A DNA stretch of 64,000 nt from Butyrivibrio sp. (GTDB taxonomy: Bacteria; Bacillota; Clostridia; Lachnospirales; Lachnospiraceae), in contig JAFPVA010000204.1 in NCBI GenBank assembly GCA_017413105.1, positions 53,983 through 117,982 of the forward strand, read 5' to 3'. Of this stretch, positions 18,401-26,278 are shown piece after piece. Position 1 is the first letter of the stretch. Each line of letters opens with the position of its first letter. The notes below the pieces were generated by a model that was not told where the DNA came from, ran no database searches, and was given only the letters and a program-made list of their open reading frames with translations. Made by a program: the position numbers and the translations under genes.

Positions 18401-18489
18401 GTGAAGAGACTTCCTATGAAAAGAGCGGGAAAACCTTATGCCTGACGTTTAAGCCCTTCGAAATAAAGACTATCCGGATCCGGCTCTGA
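15406..18489 (+). CDS. Alpha-mannosidase, GH38
   Basis: A 1027-residue GH38 retaining alpha-mannosidase that removes alpha-linked mannose from oligosaccharides. The zinc-binding motif GHTHIDVAW has His249, His251 and Asp253, and the likely nucleophile is Asp363 in WLPDVFGYS. An N-terminal domain of about 230 residues precedes the catalytic domain, and the long C-terminal half is beta-rich, all as usual for the family. There is no signal peptide, so it works inside the cell. The start is preceded by CAGGTGG. A 7-bp hairpin (15368-15386) without a T-run lies in the gap before it. It closes the fucosidase-nagA-unknown-mannosidase run; an AT-rich repeat motif and a terminator follow. Confidence 0.94.
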   Translation: MSTRTETLEQLDKTVETLKNRMFGERISLDLCMDEAGLRYKKVPYGHRDEVMGDYLSWERFPVGGKWGTRDGHYLFRVKVVIPEKFSGKEVFFFLSTGADDIWNTDNPQMLVYINGIRRCGMDMNHNCLCIFGKEDWEKGTERLVDIAIYAYSNLAENENLLNMEIAALEESAKKLYFDMIVPLDAAKEFDNSDDDKKADVIIKELIKAAEISQNGAGEDGLIEEASKYLLTSLYGKGDNPATVASVGHTHIDVAWKWQLKQTREKVIRSYSTVMELMKRYPEYLFMASTPQMYEFVREEEPELFEEIKEKVKEGRFEPEGAMWLEADCNLTSGESLVRQILYGKRYFEHVFGIKSDILWLPDVFGYSAAMPQILKKSGIRAFITTKLAWNDTNRMPHDLFFWKGIDGTNIPAYIISTCDYAKADEAMKTGNRLEYTYNGRQNASQIMGTWRAFREKHVTDEVLTCYGFGDGGGGPTWEMLEMDRRLKLGVPGVPKTRQESVTKFMDKLLERVSDSKDMPLWNDELYLEYHRGTYTSMGQNKKYNRKLELLLKEAEILAVCANVSAGAKYPEKELMDAWKILMLNQFHDILPGSSIEEVYEDSKKQYEEAIAITQGIIDSAADALCNEIDIKEREKSESGLSNEELADGSLCVSTPFYEAKFDQNGEIVSLYDKELKRELRNPLDAPFNRLIAFEDKPKDYDAWNIDSDFENVSWNLDKAEKIEVNAPEGDEASLWISVEISRKFRNSDIHQSIVFNADSRRIDFITKADWHEHQTLLKAAFPVAVESKEICCEIQYGSLKRKLTRDNSFERAKFECCAHKWIDITDDSGDFGVAILNDCKYGYDAKEKLMRLTLIKSGIFPNPNADQGIHEFTYSLLPHKGDLTEGKVIEEARALNFGSHYYAPKKFEPSFEALPGTHAQKSATIRFLEECEKGLVELTDARGIFIEAIKMAEDGRDIVVRMYEGYGRETNANVKLFKDYDICPKEVAICDLLENCIGEETSYEKSGKTLCLTFKPFEIKTIRIRL

Positions 18490-18504
18490 ATAAAAAACTA
18501 TGAG

Positions 18505-18523
18505 CAAAAAATGCAATCTTTTT
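18505..18523. promoter_or_regulatory. Shared AT-rich motif, copy 1
   Basis: CAAAAAATGCAATCTTTTT here differs by one base from the sequence at 32248-32266. Both copies lie just after the stop of a long operon and about 95-125 bp before the next start codon. It may be a regulator site for the transcription units that follow. Confidence 0.35.
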
Positions 18524-18570
18524 AGTGGAACGACATAAAAACTGCGTAGATAATGCACGAACAAGAAAAT

Positions 18571-18619
18571 AGAATGTATGATATAGAACTATGATGTCTT
18601 ATCATACATTCTTTTTTTG
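18571..18619 (+). terminator. Intrinsic terminator or attenuator before the CehA-type gene
   Basis: Perfect 13-bp arms at 18571-18583 and 18600-18612 are followed by seven T's. It ends only about 30 bp before the next start codon at 18648, and that space holds the ribosome-binding site but no room for a full promoter. So it either ends the GH38 operon with the next promoter upstream of it (acting as an attenuator), or it lets some transcripts through. Confidence 0.8.
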
Positions 18620-18647
18620 CGTTTAAAAGAAGTACAGGAGAGAAAAA

Positions 18648-20366
18648 ATGGGTAAAGAGACCAAATTTTTGAGCATAGCAATAGGGCTTCTTCAGGGAAT
18701 GATACGGGATGAAGGTAGAGAAGATGCTGTAATCAGTTCAATGAATGCAGATAAGCTCTATAAATATACCAGATTTGTCAATGAAAAATATGTAGATGAT
18801 AAGTGCCGCAGGACCAATGAAGTGGACTATGCGGCGAGAAATGACAGGAACAGATTCCATTTTAACGGAATTGTTGACAGAAATGCTCCTCTTGGGAATT
18901 TCTTTGTAGAAACAAGAGAAAACGGTTTAGGAACGCCTGCGCAGGTCAAGCTTTTTAAACTTCTTGAGAATGAAACGTCTGAGACCTTTGACAGGGTAAA
19001 CGGAAAGATCACTATGATCCGTGATATGACCGGGTTTGACGGTTGTTTATCCAGAAAACTTACTCCAGGAAGATATGTGGTAGAGATCTCAAAGGGAAGT
19101 GAATATGAAATAATAACTGATGCTATTGAAATACAAGAGGGCAAGCTTACCAGAAAAGGGTATGAACTTAACCGCTTTGTAGATATGGAAGAAAAAGGTT
19201 GGATGGCCGGAGAACTCCACCATCACTGCGTTTATTCAAGCCCTGTTTTTAACGGAGATGATGACGTTGTAGAAACACCTCAGGAAGTAGCTAATTCCAT
19301 GATGGCGATGGGGCTCTCTTACGGCGCACTATCTGACCACCATCTTGTTTTGCATCATCCTGCATGGAAGGCAATGAAAAAGGATAATTTTGTGCCAATA
19401 ATCTCCAAAGAGATTTCAACTTCTAATGGACATGTCATGTCAATGGGAGTAGCTAAAGATGTGATCTATGCAATTCCTGAGGAGAAGGATCGCACAGATG
19501 AGTACTTAAGGAGCGAGTTTGTAAGGATTACAGATGAGATAAAGGAATGTGGCGGGCTTGCCCAGATCAATCATCCAAGGGATCTTCAAAAAGCTATTTC
19601 CTGGAATCCGGCTTTTGAGGATATGTTGGATATCTTTGAGACCATGGAAATCTGGAATGGCTCTAATCCGATGATGAGTGGCAGTACTAATGATGCCGCC
19701 AGAGATCTGTGGCACAGATGCATGCAAAAAGGTCTGTTTCTGCCGGCTACAACAGGAAGTGATACCCATAATATCTGCGCTGATGATTATCATGTGCTTT
19801 TTGATCAGATCATGGATACCATTGATGCCATTAAGGCAAACAAATCAGACTTAGACAGGGAATATGCAGACGAAACTTATGTCATGCTTATGATTGGGGA
19901 AAGACTTCTTCCTATATTAGAGAAATGGGCAGAAACATGCCTTACAAGCGGATGTGTCAGGACTTATGTATATTTTGATCCTACTCAGCCAAAAGAGGCA
20001 ACCCATACACCTAAGAACATTCTGAATATCCTGAGGAAGGGAAATAGCTTTTTGACAAATGGGCCGATTCTTGTTCCTAAGGTTGGAGGAAAGTTACCCG
20101 GTGAGAGGCTTAAAGTTACAGATAATAATGCAGAAATAAAGATTGAATTGCAGATAATTGCCAACAGAGAACTGGAAAAGCTGCAGATTTGCACTGAAAA
20201 TGGTGTCAGAAAAGAGCTTGAACTCAAAGGGCAAAAGGAAAACGGCTTCTATGACTATAGCATGAGCCTTAGCGAAGCCGCTTTGAACGATGATTACATA
20301 TATTTTACTGTTCTGGATGATTGCACCAATATGGCTATCAGCAATCCTGTGATTATTTGCCGATAG
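18648..20366 (+). CDS. CehA/McbA-family metallohydrolase (PHP domain)
   Basis: A 572-residue protein of the CehA/McbA group, PHP-fold metal-dependent hydrolases usually acting on phosphoesters or other esters. Residues about 180-430 hold the PHP metal ligands: GELHHHCVYS, LSDHHLV, AQINHPRD and TTGSDTHN. The N-terminal ~180 residues and the C-terminal ~100 residues are beta-rich accessory domains. No signal peptide is seen. AGGAGAG precedes the ATG. It sits between GH38 and GH105 genes; a role in removing a phosphate or ester from a glycan is possible but not shown. Its last 14 bp overlap the convergent AraC-type regulator gene. Confidence 0.8.
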   Translation: MGKETKFLSIAIGLLQGMIRDEGREDAVISSMNADKLYKYTRFVNEKYVDDKCRRTNEVDYAARNDRNRFHFNGIVDRNAPLGNFFVETRENGLGTPAQVKLFKLLENETSETFDRVNGKITMIRDMTGFDGCLSRKLTPGRYVVEISKGSEYEIITDAIEIQEGKLTRKGYELNRFVDMEEKGWMAGELHHHCVYSSPVFNGDDDVVETPQEVANSMMAMGLSYGALSDHHLVLHHPAWKAMKKDNFVPIISKEISTSNGHVMSMGVAKDVIYAIPEEKDRTDEYLRSEFVRITDEIKECGGLAQINHPRDLQKAISWNPAFEDMLDIFETMEIWNGSNPMMSGSTNDAARDLWHRCMQKGLFLPATTGSDTHNICADDYHVLFDQIMDTIDAIKANKSDLDREYADETYVMLMIGERLLPILEKWAETCLTSGCVRTYVYFDPTQPKEATHTPKNILNILRKGNSFLTNGPILVPKVGGKLPGERLKVTDNNAEIKIELQIIANRELEKLQICTENGVRKELELKGQKENGFYDYSMSLSEAALNDDYIYFTVLDDCTNMAISNPVIICR

Positions 20367-21255
20367 TTGCAGATTGCCGGTATTCCCTGGGAGATGTGCC
20401 GGTAAGCTTGTTAAATACCCTGTTGAATTGGGAAAACGAAGAAAAACCGCATTCCTGTGCAATTACTGAAATCTTATCATTGCTGGACACAAGGCGATAT
20501 TGAGCATTTTTTATCCTGGTAAGCTGGATGTAATTGGAAAGATTAAATCCTGTTACCTGCTTGAACTGCCGGGAAAGATAGCTGGAGCTGATAAAGAAAT
20601 GCTCTGAAAGGGAGTCCAGTGTAATATCCTCGTCGTAATGAGCGTGGATGAAAGAAGAAACTTCATACATCTTCTGCTCGATGGAATTATAGGTTTGCTC
20701 ATTGACATACCGGTTTTTGTCCTTAAGTTCGTAAAGGGTATAAAGAAATTCCTGAAATTTGGTGTGGATATAAAACTCATCTGCAGGATTTCCGTAGTAT
20801 TTATGCTCCCTTGAGAACAGGAACAGGTTGTTCAATATGTCAGTCAGCCTTTTTTGATCCTCAAAATCAAATCTGAAGATGGGGATATCGTTGTTAAAGG
20901 GTGAAAGGATTTCTTTATAAGCGTCAGAAGTATCGGGGGTATCCAGCGGATACATAAAGTCGATGATAATGCGCTTACTGGGCTCACCCTTATAATAGAC
21001 AGATTTGTGCATGACAGATGGCGCCAAAAGCACAAAGTCGCCGGAACGAAGATTGTAAGGAACACCTTCGATCAGGTGAGAAGCGCTTGGCGCAAGCAAA
21101 AATAGAATCTCGTAATATGGATGCAGATGCTGGAATTCCATATTAACCGAGGCATCCCTTTTGTCATAGTCTATGTAGTAATAGATGTTATTCGGGATGT
21201 TGTTGATGATTATGTAATGGTTGTCTTCATAATAAATATTATCGTTGATTAACAT
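20353..21255 (-). CDS. AraC-family transcriptional regulator
   Basis: A 300-residue regulator. The N-terminal part (about 25-160) is a cupin-like sugar-sensing domain (HLHPYYEILFLL, RSGDFVLLAPSVMHKSVYY). The C-terminal part (about 195-295) has the two helix-turn-helix motifs of AraC proteins, ending in GFSSFSQFNRVFNKLTGTSPREYRQ. The start ATG at 21255 lacks a clear ribosome-binding site. Only 35 bp separate it from the divergent GH105 gene, so at least one promoter must lie inside the other gene. It is a good candidate regulator of the GH105-ROK-toroid genes and perhaps of the CehA-type gene, which it overlaps by 14 bp at its 3' end. Confidence 0.9.
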   Translation of the reverse strand: MLINDNIYYEDNHYIIINNIPNNIYYYIDYDKRDASVNMEFQHLHPYYEILFLLAPSASHLIEGVPYNLRSGDFVLLAPSVMHKSVYYKGEPSKRIIIDFMYPLDTPDTSDAYKEILSPFNNDIPIFRFDFEDQKRLTDILNNLFLFSREHKYYGNPADEFYIHTKFQEFLYTLYELKDKNRYVNEQTYNSIEQKMYEVSSFIHAHYDEDITLDSLSEHFFISSSYLSRQFKQVTGFNLSNYIQLTRIKNAQYRLVSSNDKISVIAQECGFSSFSQFNRVFNKLTGTSPREYRQSATIGK

Positions 21256-21290
21256 GAAATAAGTATAAATGAAATGAAAAGAGGTAGCAA

Positions 21291-22382
21291 ATGAAAGTGG
21301 AGAGAAATCAGATTTTGTCAGTGCTGGAGGTTTTGGCGAAAAGTTTCCAGAGATTCCTTTATGAGGATGACGAGAAGTTTCTGGAGAACATGAAAACTAA
21401 AAACCTTGCCGGAGATGATATTTCAAGGTATCAGCATTGGGAATGGACGCAGGGTGTAGGGCTCTATGGGCTGTACCAGCTGGCAAAAGAGCTTGAGAAC
21501 AATGAGTATATTGATTTTCTCCATGAGTTTTATGATAAAGAGATATCTCTTGGGCTTCCTGCTAAAAATATCAATACCTGTGCGCCGCTTTTGACTTTGG
21601 CTTTGCTTATGAAGGATAAAAAGAATGCTTCCTATGCAGAGGTTTGCCATCAGTGGGCAGAGGCTATAATGAATGATTTTGCAAGGACCAAGGAGGGCGG
21701 ACTTCAGCATAGAACCTCTGATACGGAAAATACAGGAGAACTTTGGGATGACACTCTTTTTATGACCGTATTGTTCCTGGCTGTAATGGGAGAAATTGAG
21801 GACAACGATAGCTATAGAGAAGAAGCAAGATATCAGTTTCTTTTACATATTAAGTATCTTGTGGATCACAAGAGCGGCCTTTTGTATCATGGCTGGACGT
21901 TCCTTGAGAAGAATAACTTTGCAGAGGCGCTTTGGGGAAGAGGAAATTGCTGGTTCACTATCGCAGTTCCTGAATATCTTGAACTTGCTGATGTTAAAGG
22001 AGCAGACAGAAGATTTCTTGTGGAGGCACTTTTAGGACAGGTTGAGGCTCTTGAGAAATTCCAGAATGAGAGCGGTATGTGGCATACGCTTGTGGATGAT
22101 CCAACATCCTACGTGGAAGCCAGTGCAACCTGCGGTTTTGGCTATGGAATCTTAAAGGCTGTAAGACTTGGGCTTATAGATGAAAAGTATAAAGCGGTCG
22201 GGCTTAAGGCTCTGGAGCCAATTCTAAAGCTCATCTCTGAGGATGGTACTGTTAATCAGGTTTCTTATGGCACTCCTATGGGAAGAAAGAGCAAGGATTT
22301 CTACAAGGAGATTGAGATAAGACCAATGCCTTATGGGCAGGCCCTGGCAATGCTGTTCCTGCTTGAAGTGCTAAAGGCATGA
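21291..22382 (+). CDS. Unsaturated glycuronyl hydrolase, GH105
   Basis: A 363-residue alpha/alpha-barrel enzyme of the GH105 family (YteR-like), which hydrates and splits unsaturated uronic acids from the ends of pectin-derived or other glycuronan oligosaccharides left by lyases. Landmarks are RYQHWEWTQGVGLYGLYQL, the acidic pair Asp153-Asp154 in ELWDDTLFMTV (the counterpart of the YteR catalytic Asp) and ALWGRGNCWF. No signal peptide, so it is cytoplasmic. AGAGG precedes the ATG. It starts a run with a ROK kinase and a lyase-like toroid protein, and is divergent from an AraC regulator that probably controls it. Confidence 0.9.
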   Translation: MKVERNQILSVLEVLAKSFQRFLYEDDEKFLENMKTKNLAGDDISRYQHWEWTQGVGLYGLYQLAKELENNEYIDFLHEFYDKEISLGLPAKNINTCAPLLTLALLMKDKKNASYAEVCHQWAEAIMNDFARTKEGGLQHRTSDTENTGELWDDTLFMTVLFLAVMGEIEDNDSYREEARYQFLLHIKYLVDHKSGLLYHGWTFLEKNNFAEALWGRGNCWFTIAVPEYLELADVKGADRRFLVEALLGQVEALEKFQNESGMWHTLVDDPTSYVEASATCGFGYGILKAVRLGLIDEKYKAVGLKALEPILKLISEDGTVNQVSYGTPMGRKSKDFYKEIEIRPMPYGQALAMLFLLEVLKA

Positions 22383-22494
22383 GTCCTTAGATGAAATTAC
22401 AGAAATCCGCACTTGCTGCGGGTTTCGTGAGAAGGTGAAGCAAGATTCTGGTACAGCGCATCAAATGAAATGTGCTTTGAAAGGGAAGGCTTGG

Positions 22495-23448
22495 ATGTAC
22501 AGAATAGGAATTGATGTGGGTGGAACCAACATAGCCATGGGGCTTGTGGATGAATCCTACAAAATCATTGAGAAAAAAAGCATAAAGACTAGCGAAAACA
22601 GCTCTCCGAAAGAAATGATCCGGGCAATTGCAGATGGAATTCATGAATTGATGGATAGCAGTGATCTTATCGAAGCAATCGGCATTGGAGTGCCCGGCAC
22701 GGCAGAGCTTGATACAGGAAAGATTCTGTATGCCAATAATCTTGGCTTTGAAGATGTGCCTTTTTTGACTGAGCTTAAAAAGACGCTGGGACCGGAGCTT
22801 GCAGATAAGATCTTTTTTGAGAATGATGCCAATGCTGCAGCTATCGGAGAATACATAACGGGCGGCTATGATGTGCCCGTTTTTGTAATGGTGACTTTGG
22901 GAACCGGAATCGGAGGCGGAATCATTGTAAATGGCAAGCTTCTTAGGGGATGTAACTACGCTGCGGCTGAATTTGGTCACATGTCCATAAACTTTGACGG
23001 ATGTGACTGCAACTGCGGAAGAAAGGGGTGTTTTGAAGATTATGCCTCAGCTTTTGCTTTGGTAGAGCAGGCAAAAGAAGCCATGAAGGATGCAAAGGAA
23101 TCCCTTTTGTGGAAGAACATAGAAAATATTGATGAGCTGGATGGAGAGAAGTTCTTTGAGGCTGTAAAGGCAGGAGATGCGGTTGCTGCCAAAGTTCTTG
23201 ACAGATACTGCGATTATCTTTCTGAAGGTTTAACCAATCTGATCAACATATTACAACCGAATGTTATTGTATTGTGCGGCGGAATTACCAGGGCTGCAGA
23301 TATGTTTCTTGATAAGGTAAAAGAAAAAGTGGCAAGGGATGTCTATTCGAGAGCCAGTAGGATAAACACTGAAATCACGTTGGCAAAAGGCATTTCGGAC
23401 AGTGGAGACGTAGGTATTATAGGTGCTGCACTGGTGGATAAGATGTGA
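22495..23448 (+). CDS. ROK-family sugar kinase
   Basis: A protein of about 317 residues of the ROK family, cytosolic ATP-dependent hexose or amino-sugar kinases. It begins with the phosphate-binding GIDVGGTNIAMG, has ENDANAAAIGE and TLGTGIGGGII, and a Cys-rich zinc-binding CDCNCGRKGCFED that is diagnostic of ROK kinases. The frame is open from a GTG at 22435, but the ATG at 22495 follows AAAGGGAAGG and starts the conserved domain directly. The substrate cannot be read from sequence; with nagA/nagB and mannosidases nearby, GlcNAc, mannose or glucose are all possible. A weak hairpin (22401-22426) lies between GH105 and this gene. Confidence 0.87.
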   Translation: MYRIGIDVGGTNIAMGLVDESYKIIEKKSIKTSENSSPKEMIRAIADGIHELMDSSDLIEAIGIGVPGTAELDTGKILYANNLGFEDVPFLTELKKTLGPELADKIFFENDANAAAIGEYITGGYDVPVFVMVTLGTGIGGGIIVNGKLLRGCNYAAAEFGHMSINFDGCDCNCGRKGCFEDYASAFALVEQAKEAMKDAKESLLWKNIENIDELDGEKFFEAVKAGDAVAAKVLDRYCDYLSEGLTNLINILQPNVIVLCGGITRAADMFLDKVKEKVARDVYSRASRINTEITLAKGISDSGDVGIIGAALVDKM

Positions 23449-23491
23449 CATTTGGGCGTGATGAAGCTATTGAATTTTAAAGGAGAGATTT

Positions 23492-25156
23492 ATGGAAAAG
23501 CATTATCAATTTATTTTAAAGGATACAGAAGAACTGGCATTTGAGTCCATGTGCAGACAGATTATGGATGAAAAAAATGAGAATTATGGAGCGTTCTTGG
23601 ATAATAACCATATTCTGGATGCTAAATTCACAATATACCGCACGGCATCCATGATTTCCTTATATTGCAACAGCGAAAGCAAGCTATACAGGGATGCACA
23701 GCTCTATAAGAGAATCATGGCAGGACTTGGGTTTGCAAAGAAGATGCAGCTTGATAGCGGTCTTTATGACTATGTAACCTGTAATTTCAGTTCGGCTCCG
23801 GATACTGCTTTTTGTATAAAGAAGCTCATGTCACATTTCTTTTACCTGAAAGATGTTGTGGGGGATAAGCGTACAAAAGAGGAAGAAGAGATTTTTATTA
23901 TCCTTAACGGAATCATAGAGAAGGCTGCATATGGGATCATGACCGGTGGCTTCCATACTCCAAACCACAGATGGGCTATTGCATCTACTCTTATGGAGTG
24001 CTCAAAGATATATAACAACGAAGATATGGCAGTTTGTGCAAGGAAATATCTTGCAGAAGGAATTGATTGTAACGAGGATGGCGAATACGCCGAGAAATCT
24101 GCCGGAAATTACAATCGTGTAAATAATGATGCCATGATCACGCTGGCAGAGGCGACCGGAGATGCATCCTACGAGGAGCACGTTGTAAGAAACCTTCACA
24201 TGATGCTTCATTACTGGGAGCCGGACGGATCAGTATTTACAGCTAATTCAACTCGTTTTGACAAAGATCGTCTCATGTACCCTACAGATTATTACACAGA
24301 GTACATGCTTATGGCTCAGAGGCACGATGTTCCAGAGTTCTACGAGATGTTAAATACGATAATTGATATCTGTCAGAAAAAGAACCTTCATGGCCCGGAT
24401 TGCCTTATAGATTTTATGCGTTATCCGGAGTGGAGAAGCGTAGAACATGATGGGCTTTACAGTGATCCTGATTATCACGTTTTTTATAAGAATTCCGGAA
24501 TATCAAGAAACAAAACAGGAAGATACACCTATACGGTAATGAATGGTAAGTCGAATTTCCTGTACTTCCATGACGGAACAATAAAGCTTGAGATGAAGGT
24601 TGCAGGAAGCTTCTGTGAGCATAGAGCATTCAAGGCAGAGACCATGGAAGAAAAAGACGGAGTATTCCATCTTCACCAGACTATGCATGGTTGGTACTAT
24701 CTGCCCTGGAGTGAGGATAAGATTCCTGAGACCAACGACTGGTGGCAGATGGACAATGCAAACAGGGACAAAAAGATGGGCCCTGACATGGATATTGACG
24801 TCTGGGTATCAGAGAGCAGTGCCAAGGACGGCATCGACGTAAGAGTTAAGACAAGCGGTGTTGATGGAGCTCCCTGGAGAATTGAGATGTCTCTTACCGG
24901 TGTAAATTTCATTGAGAACGAGCATATGGCTACGGCGCTTCACGGAAATGAGACTATTATCGCCAAGGACAACCTTGTGACCGTTTCCAATAACAAGGAT
25001 ACTCTGACAATTGGTCCTGCTTTTGGAACTCACAGATTCATGGAGGGAAAAGAGGATTCCGAACTTACAAATGCAGGGGCATCAACTCTCTATTTTACTG
25101 ACTATACAGGCTTTGACCATACTATCACCATCAGAAATATGAGAAGTAACTTCTGA
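23492..25156 (+). CDS. Unclassified alpha/alpha-toroid, lyase-like enzyme
   Basis: A 554-residue protein. The first ~310 residues look like an alpha-helical toroid and the rest like a beta-sandwich, the architecture of heparinase II/III and chondroitin-AC lyases. Suggestive segments are GGFHTPNHRWAIAS (Asn-His), SAGNYNRVNNDAMITLAEATG (Tyr/Asn/Arg), LMYPTDYYTEYMLM and, late, MHGWYYLPWSEDKIPETNDWW. No signal peptide, unlike secreted lyases, so it would act on imported oligosaccharides. I cannot place it in a named GH or PL family. AAAGGAGAG precedes the ATG. It lies 43 bp after the ROK kinase and downstream of GH105, whose substrates are lyase products, which supports a lyase or uronate-related role. 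Confidence 0.65.
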   Translation: MEKHYQFILKDTEELAFESMCRQIMDEKNENYGAFLDNNHILDAKFTIYRTASMISLYCNSESKLYRDAQLYKRIMAGLGFAKKMQLDSGLYDYVTCNFSSAPDTAFCIKKLMSHFFYLKDVVGDKRTKEEEEIFIILNGIIEKAAYGIMTGGFHTPNHRWAIASTLMECSKIYNNEDMAVCARKYLAEGIDCNEDGEYAEKSAGNYNRVNNDAMITLAEATGDASYEEHVVRNLHMMLHYWEPDGSVFTANSTRFDKDRLMYPTDYYTEYMLMAQRHDVPEFYEMLNTIIDICQKKNLHGPDCLIDFMRYPEWRSVEHDGLYSDPDYHVFYKNSGISRNKTGRYTYTVMNGKSNFLYFHDGTIKLEMKVAGSFCEHRAFKAETMEEKDGVFHLHQTMHGWYYLPWSEDKIPETNDWWQMDNANRDKKMGPDMDIDVWVSESSAKDGIDVRVKTSGVDGAPWRIEMSLTGVNFIENEHMATALHGNETIIAKDNLVTVSNNKDTLTIGPAFGTHRFMEGKEDSELTNAGASTLYFTDYTGFDHTITIRNMRSNF

Positions 25157-25186
25157 TTGACGGTTGAGAATAGATAAAATATATAT

Positions 25187-25196
25187 GTTATATAAC
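25187..25196. promoter_or_regulatory. GTTATATAAC palindrome upstream of iolC
   Basis: The ten-base palindrome, here within a 16-base stretch (25181-25196) identical to 2239-2254 in the palindrome near rep. It lies 30 bp before the iolC start, in the gap after the toroid-enzyme gene. Confidence 0.35.
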
Positions 25197-25225
25197 GGGA
25201 CAAGATATCCTGCGCGGGGGCGAAT

Positions 25226-26242
25226 ATGAAATATATAGAATTTGATGAAAAAAGGCCGATGGACATAGTTTTTCTGGGAAGAATAGCAATAGATTTCAAC
25301 CCTATCGATTATTTTCATCCGCTGGAGGAGTGCACTACCTTTAAAAAGTACGTTGGCGGGTCTCCTGCCAATACTTCAATCGGAGTAACAAGACACGGTT
25401 TAAAAGCAGGCTTTTTTGCCAAGGTGTCAGATGATCAGTTTGGAAATTTTGTAACTCAGTATATGGAAAAAGAAGGGGTGGATACCTCAAGGATCACGAG
25501 GTGCACAAATGGTGAGAAATTGGGGCTCACCTTCACGGAAATCCTTTCGCCAACTGAGAGCAGCATTTTGATGTATCGAAATGAGATTGCCGATCTTCAG
25601 CTAAGTCCCGAGGATATTGATGAGGAATACATAAAGAACAGTAAGGCTCTTCTTATATCCGGAACTTCACTGGCAGCAAGTCCCTCAAGAGAGGCGGCAC
25701 AAAAAGCTGTGCTTTTGGCCAAGAAAAATGGCACCAGAGTGATATTTGATATCGACTACAGGGCATATAACTGGAAGAACCCTGATGAAATCTCAATTTA
25801 CTATGAAGCTGTGGCAAGGAATGCAGATATCATCATGGGTTCCAGAGAGGAATTCGACCTGACCGAAAGGCTTATTCAGCCTGGAAGAAGCGATGAAGAG
25901 ACTGCAAAGGCATGGTTTGAGCAGAATGCCAAAATTGTGCTGATAAAGCATGGTAAAGAGGGCTCTACTGCATATACGAAGAATGGGGAAAAGTATTCAG
26001 TAAAGCCATTTCCTGTAGAGGCATTAAAAGGTTTTGGTGGAGGGGATGGTTACGCATCAGCCTTTTTGTACGGCATATTCCAGGGGTGGGATATGATCGA
26101 TTGCCTTGAATTTGGCAGTGCAGAAGCTTCAATGATGGTTAAGAGTCATTCCTGTTCGGAGGAATTGCCAAACACTGAGCAGGTCAGGGAGTTTATAAGA
26201 GAAGAGAAGGAAAAATATGGCGAAATGATCGCCAGGGCTTAA
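25226..26242 (+). CDS. iolC: 5-Dehydro-2-deoxygluconokinase
   Basis: A 338-residue PfkB-family kinase that phosphorylates 5-dehydro-2-deoxygluconate in myo-inositol breakdown. It has the N-terminal YVGGSPANTSIGVTRHGL substrate segment and the C-terminal anion hole/catalytic motif GFGGGDGYASAF, the IolC variant of the usual GAGDAF. Length is normal for the kinase-only form (not fused to the IolC C-terminal domain seen in some bacteria). GGGGGCG precedes the ATG. It leads the run iolC-D-B-E-G plus an alcohol dehydrogenase, all on the + strand with short gaps. Confidence 0.92.
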   Translation: MKYIEFDEKRPMDIVFLGRIAIDFNPIDYFHPLEECTTFKKYVGGSPANTSIGVTRHGLKAGFFAKVSDDQFGNFVTQYMEKEGVDTSRITRCTNGEKLGLTFTEILSPTESSILMYRNEIADLQLSPEDIDEEYIKNSKALLISGTSLAASPSREAAQKAVLLAKKNGTRVIFDIDYRAYNWKNPDEISIYYEAVARNADIIMGSREEFDLTERLIQPGRSDEETAKAWFEQNAKIVLIKHGKEGSTAYTKNGEKYSVKPFPVEALKGFGGGDGYASAFLYGIFQGWDMIDCLEFGSAEASMMVKSHSCSEELPNTEQVREFIREEKEKYGEMIARA

Positions 26243-26278
26243 GACCAAGCAGAATGTGGTCTGGAAAGAGAGAAGGGG

